From: Oikopleura dioica
Lineage: Eukaryota > Chordata > Appendicularia > Copelata > Oikopleuridae
Length of the DNA: 64,000 bases
Direction: 5' to 3'
Assembly: GCA_907165135.1 (NCBI GenBank)
Contig: OU015568.1
Coordinates: 10,424,501 to 10,488,500 of the forward strand
Below the pieces are notes generated by a model. It did not search any database and had not been told where the DNA came from. It saw only the letters and a list, made by a program, of their open reading frames with translations. Position 1 is the first letter of the stretch; every line of letters begins with the position of its first letter. A program made the translations under genes and the position numbers. Positions 1 through 10,545 of this stretch are shown one piece after another.

Positions 1-789
1 CGCGGATCTTCTTCAACGTCTTGAGGAACTCTTTGGAGCTGGGCGCAACGAATTTCCGCGGGCCGAATGCCGTGAAAGCTACGCCAGCGATGATTCCATC
101 TGTCAGCTGCTCATAATCGAAGAAAACTAAATTCGTATGTAACTTCCTTTCATTCGATATGAGTTTGTTACCATCAAGGACTTTTTCGTAGAGTGCGATC
201 TTCTGCTGATCAATTTGCTCTTCCCACAAGAGTCGGTCAAGATCAGCAGCGAGTTTTCTACACTTTGATTCTCCTTCCTCAAGCTCCTTCAGCTCGAGAT
301 AATCCTCGTGCAGGGCGTTTCTGAGTAAATTTAACTTCCCTGATAGATTTTCAGAATCATCGCCATAGAAACGAACTCTGTTTTTACGACTGTTTTTGAC
401 TTACATTTCGCTTTCAAGAGTCTGTGAGGCTTCCTCAACCGCATTCTCGAGTCGCTCCGCCTTCTTTCGCGATTCAGTGATTTGGAGAGAAAAGTCAGAA
501 AGCTCTTTTTGCGCGCTGAAAATATTTTAAACGCAAACATTCGCGAGAAAATTCTTGCGCTGTTACGCAAGCGGCTATTCACTCAATTTACTGACCCGTG
601 GAGGTCTTCCTTCATCTCCGCGACGTATCTTCGAATGATTTCGAGCTTTTCCTTTCTGCTTTCGTTGGCTTGTGCGAGTCGCTCCTCCAGATGCGAGTTG
701 GCTTCTGACTTCGGAGCGCGGAAGCTGCGTTCCGTCAACTCGAGTCCCGTCAGACCGGAAGCATCAAAAGTGCGGTTTGAGCGGTTCAT
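1..789 (-). CDS. Coiled-coil protein, 3' end outside window
   Basis: Not recognised. Three exons are joined by introns of about 90 and 70 bp, and the gene runs off the left edge. The predicted start at 789 lies just behind a TTTTAG acceptor; an in-frame-looking ATG at 876 is the alternative. The first ~35 residues are polar, then long charged heptad-like helices follow (key stretch LEERLAQANESRKEKLEII). A more globular end follows, with FFDYEQLTDGIIAG and FGPRKFVAPSSK. A helical rod leading into a small globular C-terminus would fit a kinetochore, centrosomal or ciliary subunit, but no family motif is visible, so no function is claimed. Confidence 0.6.
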
Positions 790-893
790 TCTAAAACAAA
801 TGCACTTACAATCGATTCCGAGGTCATCTGCGGTCACATGAGGGCCCATACAAAAAGCACCAATAAATAGCGACATTCTAGAGACGACGTCAA

Positions 894-975
894 GCTGCGA
901 TGGCCGAGTGGTTAAGGCGAGAGATTAGAAATCTCTTGGGGTCTCCCCGCGCAGGTTCGAATCCTGTTCGCAGCG
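894..975 (+). tRNA. tRNA-Ser (anticodon AGA)
   Basis: A complete type II tRNA. The 7-bp acceptor stem (GCTGCGA at 894-900, TCGCAGC at 968-974) pairs perfectly. The D-arm reads TGGCCGAGTGGTTAAGGC, the anticodon loop is TTAGAAA inside a GAGA/TCTC stem, the variable arm is long (TTGGGGTCTCCCC), and the T-arm contains GGTTCGAATCC. The long variable arm plus AGA anticodon identify serine. A T-run at about 989-1000 fits a Pol III terminator. It lies between two minus-strand protein genes. Confidence 0.96.
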
Positions 976-984
976 AACTTTTTG

Positions 985-1000
985 AACTTTATTTTTTTTC
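985..1000 (+). terminator. Pol III T-run terminator of tRNA-Ser
   Basis: A stretch of T residues broken by one A begins about 12 nt after the tRNA 3' end, the usual Pol III stop signal. Confidence 0.6.
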
Positions 1001-1056
1001 GAACTGTAATTTACAGTAATGGTGAACATGTGGTTGGCATCATCAGCAGTGAGTGA

Positions 1057-4000
1057 TCAGTTACCCGTGGTGTACAGCGAGGCAGCAAAGACGATATCGC
1101 GTTTTACGGCTTCGGAGCATTGTTCCAATTTCGAAGTGGTGGAAAAATCGCCGACTGTTCTCGCTCCGTTTCTCACTTCGCGACAGAGCTCTTCCAGTCT
1201 CTAAAATTGGGTATCAGCTTTTTTAGTGGTTAAAAAGACTACCTGTATGCATCTGACAATGACTCCCTCTTGAATATCCGTCATTCGCATGATATCCCTG
1301 AAGGACTCGCCACTCGCCCAGTTGAAGACGACCATACACAAGCCAAATCGCAATGGGGCAGCAGAATCGTGATCTGTTGAGAGTATTCCAAACTGAGTCT
1401 CCTTCGCTTGAACATCCTCCCAAGTGCTCTTCATCTTTTCGATCGCCTCTTGTGCCGGCTCTAAGGATGAAACGTCAGAAATGAAATCAAGGAGGACACA
1501 TTCTTACTTGGTAGCCTTTCAATAAGCTCCGTTTCGTTATCCACTTGGGATTGGAAAACGAGCGAGCTGAGAACGGCACAGAGTTCCGCTGGCTGAAGCT
1601 TTTTGAATTCAGCAGAAAGTAGCATTTCAGTAAGAAGAAGCTCATTTCCTCCACGGAATTGACAAGCAACGCGACCTTTGAGCACGACATCCCCGTGATC
1701 TCCGATATAATTCCAATGTCTTTTATTTGTTTTCAAAACATGATAAAAAATGACGAATAAAGAAGATAAAAAACAATTCCTGAGAAGATTAACGCGCGAT
1801 TTATAATCCGGCAAATGCTCCAAACTTTCTTCTGATAAGCTAAATGCTACCTCTTTATATTTCCGCCTGATTTCCATCAATTCGACCACATTTTCTAGCT
1901 CCGCAGCAAAATACGGCAGTTTAGGCGACGAGTTTTGAATCAGCCTCTCGCCAAGCGATTCTAGCATGGAAACCTTTTCCACTTGATCGACAGAGTTCAA
2001 GCCAAAATCCCTGATGAAGTTCATCGGCTCAAGTGGCTTTTCCGAAGCAGTTTTGTTCAGTAAAATCGATGCTTGATTTGCAGCGCTTCCAATTTGAAGC
2101 TTTTTGAAGTCGAATAGAATGTCTTCGTGGCGGATATTAATCGTTTCTTTGAAGATTAAAGAAACGTCTGAATAATTTTTAGATACGAATACGCTTGATT
2201 TGAATTTACCTGAAAGAGGAATTGTAACTACATCTGCTTCAAAATCGTCATCTTTTTCAAATTTGAATTCAACCAAATTACAAATTCTATAAATGGAGCT
2301 CTTCGGAATCTTTTTATTCAGAAGACAGGTCACAGTCGTTGAAGATTTTGCAAGTACAACAGCTATTCTTCTCTCTTGAACTAGAATGAGCCGTCCTGCA
2401 GACATAGCTTTTATGTTTCCTTGATTGAAGACCTCTGTCATTACGGCGCAACGAGCTTTGACCATTTCTTTTGCTGTAGAAACGTAGTCCTCGAATTCAG
2501 TTCCATCAATTTTCGCTTCCAAGTCTTTAAAATTATCTCGTTTGGCTTTGATTGCTTCTAATTCCTTGATCTGAGTCGGCTGCCCCCTCCGACCGAACTC
2601 GATAAAGCTTCTGAGCATGATATCTTCTACGCGTAAGGATCCAACGCGCAAAATGCTCAAAAGCATTCCATAGGTAAGGCGGAATTTGGATATCAGCGGA
2701 GCGGCTTTTCCGAGCATCATGTTTATTAGCTCTTGCTGGTCGGCACACTATAAACATATAACTTCAAGTTATTCAATCAGAATCGAAACCTTTTGTTGTC
2801 TTTGAACTAGAATGACCGTTCCGCATGTATCCAACCCTCTTCTACCTGCTCTTCCCGCCATTTGAATGTATTCAGAGGGAATAAGGTCGCGCATCCCCTT
2901 TCCATCATGTTTCCTGATCGAGTCAAAGAGAACACTTCGGGCAGGCATATTCACGCCCATGGCAAATGTTTCCGTAGCGAAAAGCAGCTTTACGAGGCCA
3001 CGTGCAAATAATAACTCGATCGTTTCTTTTAGAATCGGAAGGACACCTGAATGATGAACGGCGATTCCTCGTTCCAAAAGACTCTCAAGGTGGACGACTT
3101 GGGGAAGCTTCCGGTCGATAGGTTTTAGTTTTGAAGTACAGCGGCGGTAGAATAGCGCTATTTCGTTTTTCTCGCCTGGAGTTGTCAAGTTAACCCCTGT
3201 AAGCATAGCGGCATTATTGTCACATCGTTTCCTACTCAATGTGAACGCCACAGCGGGAAGTCCATCCCTTTTCTTGAGGCATTCAATAGCAGAACTCCAA
3301 ATCGCCTGATCCGAAGGTGGTTTCTTTGATTTTTTGGCATTAATTTCTTTCGCTTCTTTGGCCATTTTATAACCAGTCGGCAAGAAACGTTTTGTTTGAT
3401 CGACGATTTTGAAGAGCTGATCAGCCGTCTTTGTGGAATTGCCAGTAAATAAATAATGCTCCAATGGAACGGGGCGTTTCAAAGTACTCGTGACGAATAT
3501 TTTCCTGTTTTTGATGCGTCCCACCCAACTAGCAAACTGCTCAATGTTTGGTACTGTTGCCGAAAGGAGAATCAATCCGACATGCGCTGGAAGCATGATG
3601 AGTACTTCTTCCCAAACGACTCCTCGTTCCGCGTCATTGATGTAGTGCACCTCGTCGAAAATTACCCACTCCAGATCTCGGATTACATCTGAGCCCGCGT
3701 ACAGCATCGACCGTAGAATTTCAGTCGTCATAATGAGGCAGCCTGCCTCGGGTTTTATCTGACAATCACCAGTGAGCAAGCCAACATCTTGAAAAGTAGT
3801 TCGGAAGTCGCGGAATTTTTGGTTAGAGAGAGCCTTGATAGGAGAGGTGTAAATGACTCTTGTCATGTGTTTCGCGGACAGGGCGATTGCATATTCAGCG
3901 ACAACAGTTTTACCGGCAGAAGTATGCGCGGCAACGAAGACAGATTCATGTTTTTCCAAACAGAGAACAGCGCGTTTTTGAAAGTAATCGAGTTCGAAAG

Positions 4001-4688
4001 GCCACTTGTACGCGGGATCGGGGAGGAGCTCTGACCAGGGCTTAGAATCAACGTCGATAGTTTTATCAGCGTTTACCATGTAAACTTGTTGCTTTTCCTG
4101 GACCACTGGCGCGTCTGGGATCGACTCTTGTGATTTATCAGATGGAGGATTAACTTCTGATATATTCAGCGCATCAATAACTTCGGTAGCTTGTTCGGCA
4201 GAGTCCTCTTCTCCTGAAGCTTGTTCTGGCACTGGAGGAACTTCAGAGAGGCTTCCATCATCAGGTCTATATTTTGGAATCCAATTGAAGGTATCTTCTT
4301 GCGCTTCTTGGTTCATAATATCGTCGAGTGACATTTCATCGCCAGTCCTTTTGTCGAAATCCATGCCGAGCATTCCTGGTGGATTCTTCCTCAAATTATT
4401 CCAATCAATCATGTCATCAAAGTCAGATTTTTCCTCAATCTTCTCCTCTGGAAGATCAAAGCCTCCTGGTAAAAATGGGACACCAGTAGTAAGATTTCCA
4501 ATGACTCCCATACGATAGCCATCATTATCTTTTTGATTGGGGCGAGGTCGAGCAATACTAAATCGATCAGTGTTTTCATCTAATGATGCCTCTTCATAAC
4601 CAAGAATTTTGCCTGTTTTCCAACACCTGATTTGCCGAAATCCACGATAATCTGGGAGAGGCTCCATCCCCGACCATAATTTATTCAT
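1057..4688 (-). CDS. SKIV2L: SKI2-type RNA helicase of the cytoplasmic Ski complex
   Basis: Orthologue of SKIV2L/Ski2, the DExH helicase that feeds RNA to the cytoplasmic exosome. Visible motifs in order: motif I AHTSAGKT, motif II FDEVHYIND, motif III LLSATVPN, and QMAGRAGRRG (motif VI), then the Ski2-specific C-terminal helical region ending IVFAASLYTTGN. Four exons: 4688-2790, 2747-1508, 1460-1243 and 1200-1057, with introns of 42-47 bp. The product is about 1,175 aa, close to the family. The first ATG in frame is at 4688; the ORF upstream of it has no ATG. The N-terminal arm keeps the family phrase TGKILGYEE and the PFLPGG box. It is last in a same-strand chain. Confidence 0.95.
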
Positions 4689-4795
4689 GTGGACCTCCCT
4701 TTCGTGATCGATAGATGGCAATTAATAGGATGATAAAATTAAGCTGGTTAAATTATAGTAAAAGATTGTATCTGTGTGAACTAAAATTCATCCCT

Positions 4796-4954
4796 TCACA
4801 GAAAATGGTCATCGTTTATCTCCAGAAAGGAATCAACATCATCTAGCATAGTCTTCACAGACGGCGGAAAACCAATTGGCCTACTCGGCGGGACCTCTTG
4901 CCCCAAAAGCCTCTGCACAAGGACCTCATCTTCTGCCGTCAGCTTCTCCGTCAT
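4796..4954 (-). CDS. Small acidic protein, 53 aa minus stop, unknown
   Basis: A single-exon ORF of 52 residues lying between MSL1 and SKIV2L on the same strand. It begins MTEKLTAEDEVLVQRLLGQE, continues with a Pro-rich PPSRPIGFPPSV, and ends in the acidic DDVDSFLEINDDHFL. Composition and codon use look coding. A 107-bp gap to SKIV2L and a 190-bp gap to MSL1 fit an operon member. It could instead be an upstream ORF of the SKIV2L transcript. No family recognised. Confidence 0.5.
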   Translation of the reverse strand: MTEKLTAEDEVLVQRLLGQEVPPSRPIGFPPSVKTMLDDVDSFLEINDDHFL

Positions 4955-5145
4955 TTTTTTATAAAATTAAATACAACTCAACACATTCTAAAGTTTTCGA
5001 TAATTTATTGAAAATATAAAGTTTTTCCTGGTGAGAAAGAAAGCTGTGGCAGCAGTTTTGACAGGGCTTAAAAATGAGGTAGATAAATGAGACTTGAGTT
5101 GACTAATTGAGGGAAACTATGTTGAAGGAGCGAATAGACGAATCG

Positions 5146-6489
5146 TCATTTCGTTACAGAGCTCCGGAGCTGGCCGACTTGAGAAGGGTTGAAAATGGAA
5201 ACGGAAATGTGAAAGGGAAAATTTAGCCTTATCTTTGAACCCTCGACCTTTCGCTTGGCCTGGCGAGCCTTGTACAATTGCTGCTGCGAAATAATCCACG
5301 GAAGTGAAAAGGAATTCTCTTCGTAAGCAGGCAACTCAGCACCAAATACAGTAAGCGCTGGCTTCTCCTTTCCGACGGCAATCGCCTGTATATCGTTACC
5401 ACTTAAAATTCAGTAGGATAATTTCAGAGTGAGTTAGACCAACCTGTACAAATGTGGAGGATAAGGAAATTTCTCCTCATTGGCCTTCTCTTCTAGCCTC
5501 AGTTTTTTCTGCTGCTGCTGCGCGATTTTGTCCTTTTGGACCATTTTCCTCTCCGCGATTTCGAGTTTTGCGTGCCTTTTTTCGAAAGCACTGTCGGAGA
5601 GATCTTCTTCCGACTCTTCCCCCTCGAATTCGTCAGAGTCGATATCCAGTAATCGGAATGATTGCGTCTCGATTTCGGGCTCTAAAAATTAATAGGAGAA
5701 AATGGAACGCAAATTACCATGGTTGCTCATGTTTTCCTTGTTCTCTTCCATCAGTTGTTCTTTGATGGAATTAATATGCCCCGTAGAACATCGATGGAGC
5801 GGTTGGGCCTTCACGAACTCGCCTTCTTTGAACTTGATCGTATCTGTCGGAACGTAGAGCGATTTATCCACAAAGTCGTACTACATTTGAATAGATTTCA
5901 GTCTTACTTTGGTGAGTAACCTTTTTGAGATATTTGCTGTCGAAAACAGGTTCTTCGACGCGCCCAGGAGTACTCGACCCTGTCGATTCGCGGCCGTTTC
6001 GACGAGACGGAGGAACAGTGTATTCCGTTGGATCATCTTGGAAGTGTTGATTCTTGAGAATGGCTTCGATTTTCTTTGCGTTTTGGGCTCGCTCCCGCTG
6101 CTGTCTATGTTGTTGTCTGCGTCGAGCGTCCTTCGGTAGTTTTAACCAGGCGACGTCTTCTTCCAAGGACTTCACGCGAGATTTGAGTTCCGTATTACTT
6201 TCCTCCAAGATTGTGTTCTTATTTGTTGATTCTGCGTATTTCGCTTCCAATTCCGAGAATTTCCTTTTCCAGTCGTCCTTTTCTACTTCCAATTTCGAGT
6301 TTTTGGCCTCAAGTTCGTCTACTTTCATCCGGTACTCTTCTGACAGCCTCAAATATTTTTCCTCCGAAACCTATAAAGACGTTATATCTCGATCTATAAA
6401 TTGTTTCTTACTGTATTGCCGGGATTTGTGTTCTCATTCTTTTGAGTTGATTTCGCCAGTTTTCTAAGAGACCGCATATCCTTGTTCAT
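5146..6489 (-). CDS. MSL1: MSL1-like PEHE-domain scaffold of the MSL histone acetyltransferase complex
   Basis: MSL1 scaffolds the MSL complex (MSL2, MSL3, MOF), which acetylates H4K16. What is visible: start at 6489 one base after TTTCAG; a first exon of about 26 codons; a long coiled coil (KVDELEAKNSKLEVEKDDW), as in the MSL1 dimerisation/MSL2-binding region; then a C-terminal PEHE domain in two exons with EDLSDSAFEKRHAKLE and LTVFGAELPAYEENSFSLPW. These match the MSL1 PEHE signature (EDLSD..KRH.KLE and FELPW). KANSL1 also has PEHE, but the FG.PLP..FELPW-like end favours MSL1. The last ~35 residues after KARQAKRK may be miscalled if another intron exists. It begins 39 bp after HSD17B7 ends. 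Confidence 0.85.
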
Positions 6490-6527
6490 TCTGAAAGGGG
6501 TAAATTAGTAACAAGAATACTTATAAA

Positions 6528-8026
6528 TTATTCGACATTTATTCTTGAGCAAATATTATCCATCTTGTCCCAGGCGGTTCGGGCGAGCTCCGGAGAGAGG
6601 TTAACCTCAGCTTCGCGAATGTAAGGCGAACCAGTCCATGAAGTAAGGGATTCATACTTCTTGTTTTTGAATGGTGGATCTAAAGAAGATTTCCATCAAA
6701 TAAATTCGCATGTAGAGTAGCATTTACCTTGGTTAAAAGTGTATAGAATGCTTTTCATTGCGTTTTGCGGAGAGCGAGTAAGTTTGGATTGGAAGGGTTG
6801 AACAATGAAGAAGAAAATGGTAAGGAAGATTTTGAAGAAAGCAGGTACCATGGACAGTGTAATATTGGAAGAAAATGTTCCTGGGTCGCAAATATACGAT
6901 TTTTGCCCGTCAGATGACATTTTTGTTGATAACAAGTTAACGAGAAACTTGGACGCACCATAAGGGTCTTTGACGCTGACGCCTTCGATATCTGAAAGTC
7001 GAGTTGGTGAATCGAAGGTACGTAGATATTAGATCACCATCGATGGAGAAAGCTTCCGGGCGAGCAGTATTTGAACTGGTCCAAATGGTTTTTTCGATTT
7101 TGACAGAGTGAAGAGCGCATATCAAGGCGAAATGGGATAAGGCGTTTGTTTGGAAGATTTGTTCGAAACCTGAATTCTAGATATCATTTAATTGATTCAA
7201 TTTTGCAAGTTTTTGAGAACAATAGCCGTAAATTCAACGTAATATTTCAAATATTTTCATGGGTTATCAACAGGAGGAAGAACAACTAGACCAAGAGCTC
7301 GATGAACTAACCGGTCTTCTACGAGAAAATATCCAGGCCAAAATGGACCAACATGGCAAACTAGACGACTTAGAAAACCAAGCTAATGATCTCCGTAAGT
7401 CGCTCTCTCCAAAACGAAATATTTTGATTAAAATTTTCAGAAGACGCAGCTGGTCTATTTATGGAACGCGCGGAGAAGGTTTCGGACAAGTACTGGTTTC
7501 AAAATATGAAATATACTTTTGCGTTAGTCGCGTTTCTTTTGCTTGTGGTCATTTTCTTTCTGTGAATAAATTCAGAAGCATTTACCATCTTTGGTTTTGC
7601 TGGAAGAGTATTTGATGAGTCCGTCTCCAGTGGCGAAACGATAGGGCAGTTCCCAAGGAGCAAGTAATGAGCGGATTACGCAGCCGAGATCTAACGAACA
7701 ACTCCCCATTGTTCCGGCGTTCAGAAAGAGGCAATCAACTTTCTTTGTCAACTCGGAAATCGCTAACGCAGCGCTTTTTATTGAACTCAAGTCAGAGTTG
7801 TCACCATGAATAACTGTTTTGTTAAAAATTAATTCATCATCAGTGTCTTACTGTGAAAGGAGCCGTCATTCTGTTTCACGAGCGCTTGAACTTCGCCAAA
7901 AACTTTCATAGCCTTTGTCTGGTTTCGGCAAAGTACGACGAAGTTATCTGCTGGTTGTTGTTGAACAAGGTGTTTTACAAGTTCGAGGCCGAGCCCGGCC
8001 GTGCACCCGGTGAAAACAAGCCACAT
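6528..8026 (-). CDS. HSD17B7: 3-keto-steroid reductase / 17-beta-hydroxysteroid dehydrogenase 7-like SDR
   Basis: A short-chain dehydrogenase of the HSD17B7/Erg27 type (C4-demethylation step of sterol synthesis, ER membrane). The glycine-rich cofactor loop TGCTAGLGLELV is at the N-terminus, followed by LFLNAGTM, the segment FEQIFQTNALSHFALI, IWTSSNTAR and the catalytic YGASKF (Tyr-x3-Lys). A hydrophobic stretch follows the active site, as in the human protein. Five introns; the third is about 440 bp and contains a complete VAMP gene on the other strand, the others are 40-50 bp. An acceptor-like AG lies 8 nt before the ATG at 8026. Confidence 0.92.
7259..7565 (+). CDS. VAMP/synaptobrevin-like R-SNARE, nested gene
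   Basis: A small tail-anchored R-SNARE of 86 aa for vesicle fusion. Two exons, 7259-7394 and 7441-7565, with a 46-bp intron. The SNARE motif runs from about residue 8 to 62 (ELDELTGLLRENIQAKM, with the zero-layer Arg in LLREN). Then come the family's DKYWFQNMKY linker and a ~20-residue C-terminal membrane anchor ending VVIFFL. The length fits a brevin with a minimal N-terminus, like VAMP8. It lies entirely in an intron of HSD17B7 on the opposite strand; its stop codon is about 35 bp from the HSD17B7 exon. Confidence 0.9.
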
Positions 8027-8136
8027 TGAGTTTCTGTTTTTTTGCGATTTCTAAAAAGTTGAATTTTCGTTTGATACCATAGGAGATATTGCGTTTTTTA
8101 TGAATAAATAGAAAAAAGGTACGGATTAACTACAAG

Positions 8137-9044
8137 TTAAAGGACAGAAATAAGTCTGGAAGTAAGAAGATCTTCGATTTCGATTATAGAATTGAGCGGG
8201 TCGATTTCCATGTCCATAGTGGGCTTGTCTTTCATGATCAGACTGACTTTCCATCGTCGCGAAGAAAGCACATTTCCAATCACTCCTTTCACGCCTGCTC
8301 GAGATTTTAATACATACAGTTTTGCCACGTAGCAATACCTTGGTCGAAGTACTTCATTGCCTTGGGCTCGACCTTATCTCCCTCAGTTTCTAGCTTGAAT
8401 GAAAAAACTGAAACAGAAGGTGCCCAGGAAAATGTCACAGAGGGAAGGATCTTCTCAACCTTGTCAAGCTCAATCACACTAAATCCCTCAGACGAGTCAA
8501 TTTTTGACGATTTCGAGGCAGTCGTGAAATCTGAAACTGCCGCTGCTTTTTTCCGAGCTTTGCAAATGTGATTTGAATTTCCTTTCGAATGAAAGATGCT
8601 GCAAATTTTAAAGCTGTAACTAAAAGGATTATCTTCTTTTCTGCAATGGAGACCTCTAGAATTTTCGAATACTCTTCTAGCATGCCAAAATACTCATCCA
8701 AAGTGTTAAATTCAATTTCTATCAATCGATCCTTGCTCTTTCGATATTCGTCTTGAACGAGAAGGAATTTCTCTGGCGACATTTCAATGTCCAATCTGTG
8801 GCGAAACGGCCGTGCAGAACTGCTTCGATGAATAAAAATGACATTCCAGTTTGCCTTCAAGAAGTATTCTATCAGATAAACACGAAAAAAGGTAAATTTA
8901 AAAAGCACCTGCTAGCCGCGCTCCTCGAACTCCCGTTGAAAAGTTTTCCAGCGAACGTACCGGATCAATCGGAATCGAAGTGCCGCCCGATGTGATCAAA
9001 ACTACGCCCTGGCCAATATCCGATTCAAATATGCGATTTGCCAT
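8137..9044 (-). CDS. PPCS: Phosphopantothenate-cysteine ligase (CoA synthesis)
   Basis: Ligates cysteine to 4'-phosphopantothenate, the second step of CoA synthesis, in the cytosol. Visible family features: VVLITSGGTSIPID near residue 15, RSLENFSTGVRGA, NVIFIHRSSSARPF, IEFNTLDEYF, AAAVSDF after a short intron, and SVFSFKLETE. Splicing 8341-8298 out joins KYFDQ to AGVKGVIGNVLSSRRW, the counterpart of the human VVVANIL segment, which supports that 44-bp intron. The exact donor of the intron before AAAVSDF is uncertain. Start 9044 lies 27 nt after a TTTTTCAG acceptor. Confidence 0.9.
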
Positions 9045-9177
9045 CGATTGAATTTGAAACAGAATTAAAATCTGAAAAATCAGAATCCTCGTTTTGCTGC
9101 GTTATTTTGAAAGACATGTATTGAAGTTTTTTCTCTATCAGATGTTTTTTCTGGGAAGAATTTAAAAATAGGATAGT

Positions 9178-10456
9178 TCAGTTTAAAATAGAGTTTTGTA
9201 GGACATAGAAAGAATCTTCCGTAATAGGAAGGGATGGCAGGAAAATAGTTTTTAGTTGACTAAAGCTTGTTGCTGCATGCGATATTTTTTCATCATTTCC
9301 GCAAGTGCCAGTTGAGTTCGTCGAACTGAAGAAGTTGTAAATTTGCTTAGAAATGTGCGATTGTAGTACCTTTATCTTCTTGGGCATAAATATCCTTGTC
9401 AGAAATGCTAACGTTTGTGCAAAGCGGTTGAACTGCATCAGATGTCACTGAAAATGCATTTTACTAGCAGTTCTGAAAGGAAATCTTACATAAAGCTTTA
9501 TTGACGTTTCTTCCTTCTTCGGCGATTTCAATCTGCTTCGGGACGACTTCTTTTTGTCCTTGAACGGGGAGCTTCGTGCTCACTAGTTGCGAGCTCAGTC
9601 GAGTCATCACGCAGCTATCGTCGAACACATCCGGTAACGAAGGCTTGAAGAGGAGACTCGTTAGATTTAACAGAGAATAGTGGGGAATTACCTTGATTCC
9701 ATCTGGGAGAGGGACATCCCCAACCTTTTCCCCGTGGACATCGACAGGGAACATCTTCTCAAGTCTCTTCTCGGACAGAAGCTGGCATGGCCGGGAGCGA
9801 ACAGGGGGGACAGGTCTTGCTGATTCGTCTTTTTCTCGATTTGGATAGTCCTTGACGACCTTGTTGTCTGGAAAACCACGCACGAGTTTTAGAGGCATTT
9901 CTCCGCACCATTGTGCTCGACTAATTTCATTTGAGAATGCCAATAAGAAAAGTTACTTACCGAACAGGAAGATCAAAGTCGTACTCGATCGGGCGAACAC
10001 CGTGCTTGATAATGTAGTCGGTTTTCTTGTAGTCTTTCTCTTGTTTAATCTTGAGAAGGTCGGGAGAGAATGTTCCGCTGAAAAAGACTTTAGTGCCTAG
10101 TTAGTTTAGTTGATGAAAATTTACTTCTGTCTCATAATTTAGTTTTCGGGAGAAAAATCTTCAGAAAATTTGGAAAAAAAAATCAATGGGGGTCAATAAA
10201 AAATGGCGCCAGTGCGTTTCCACTAAAGAGTGTGAAAAGTCACCCGGCGAGATTTTCCTGAAATGGAGAATCCTTACGTTTTGAAATCGAAGCATTCGGG
10301 CGCGTTCCACGTGGGCCCTAGCGCTTGCATCAGTTCTTTCTTCGTTTTAATGCGTTTCCCTTCTGGTGAGATGTAAATCGTCTCTGTGAGTTTATGTTTA
10401 GCTAGGCCGACTACAAGCACTTCCTCGCGTTTCCAACCTTTCGGCAATGCTTGCAT
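9178..10456 (-). CDS. MBD2/3: Methyl-CpG-binding-domain protein of the MBD2/3 type
   Basis: The MBD2/3 subunit of NuRD. The N-terminal MBD reads LPKGWKREEV, then TIYISPEGKRIKTKKELMQA and PECFDFKT. An MBD2/3-specific middle follows (DYNI-type segment beginning GTFSPDLLKIKQEKD). Then comes the C-terminal MBD_C region (PCQLLSEKRLEKMF; NKALC/VTSDAVQPLC; ISDKDIYAQEDKV). The start at 10456 is one base behind CTTAG. Introns are short. The terminal ~60 residues are Ser/Thr-rich and not conserved. Whether it still binds methyl-CpG cannot be judged from sequence; larvaceans are thought to have little CpG methylation, so a methylation-independent NuRD role is possible (inference). Confidence 0.88.
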
Positions 10457-10545
10457 TCTAAGTAAACAAGAAAGAAATTGATGATTTTTCGATAAAGGAA
10501 AGTGAGTTTATTTTGGGAAAATACAGGCAAGTGTGAACAAAGTTA

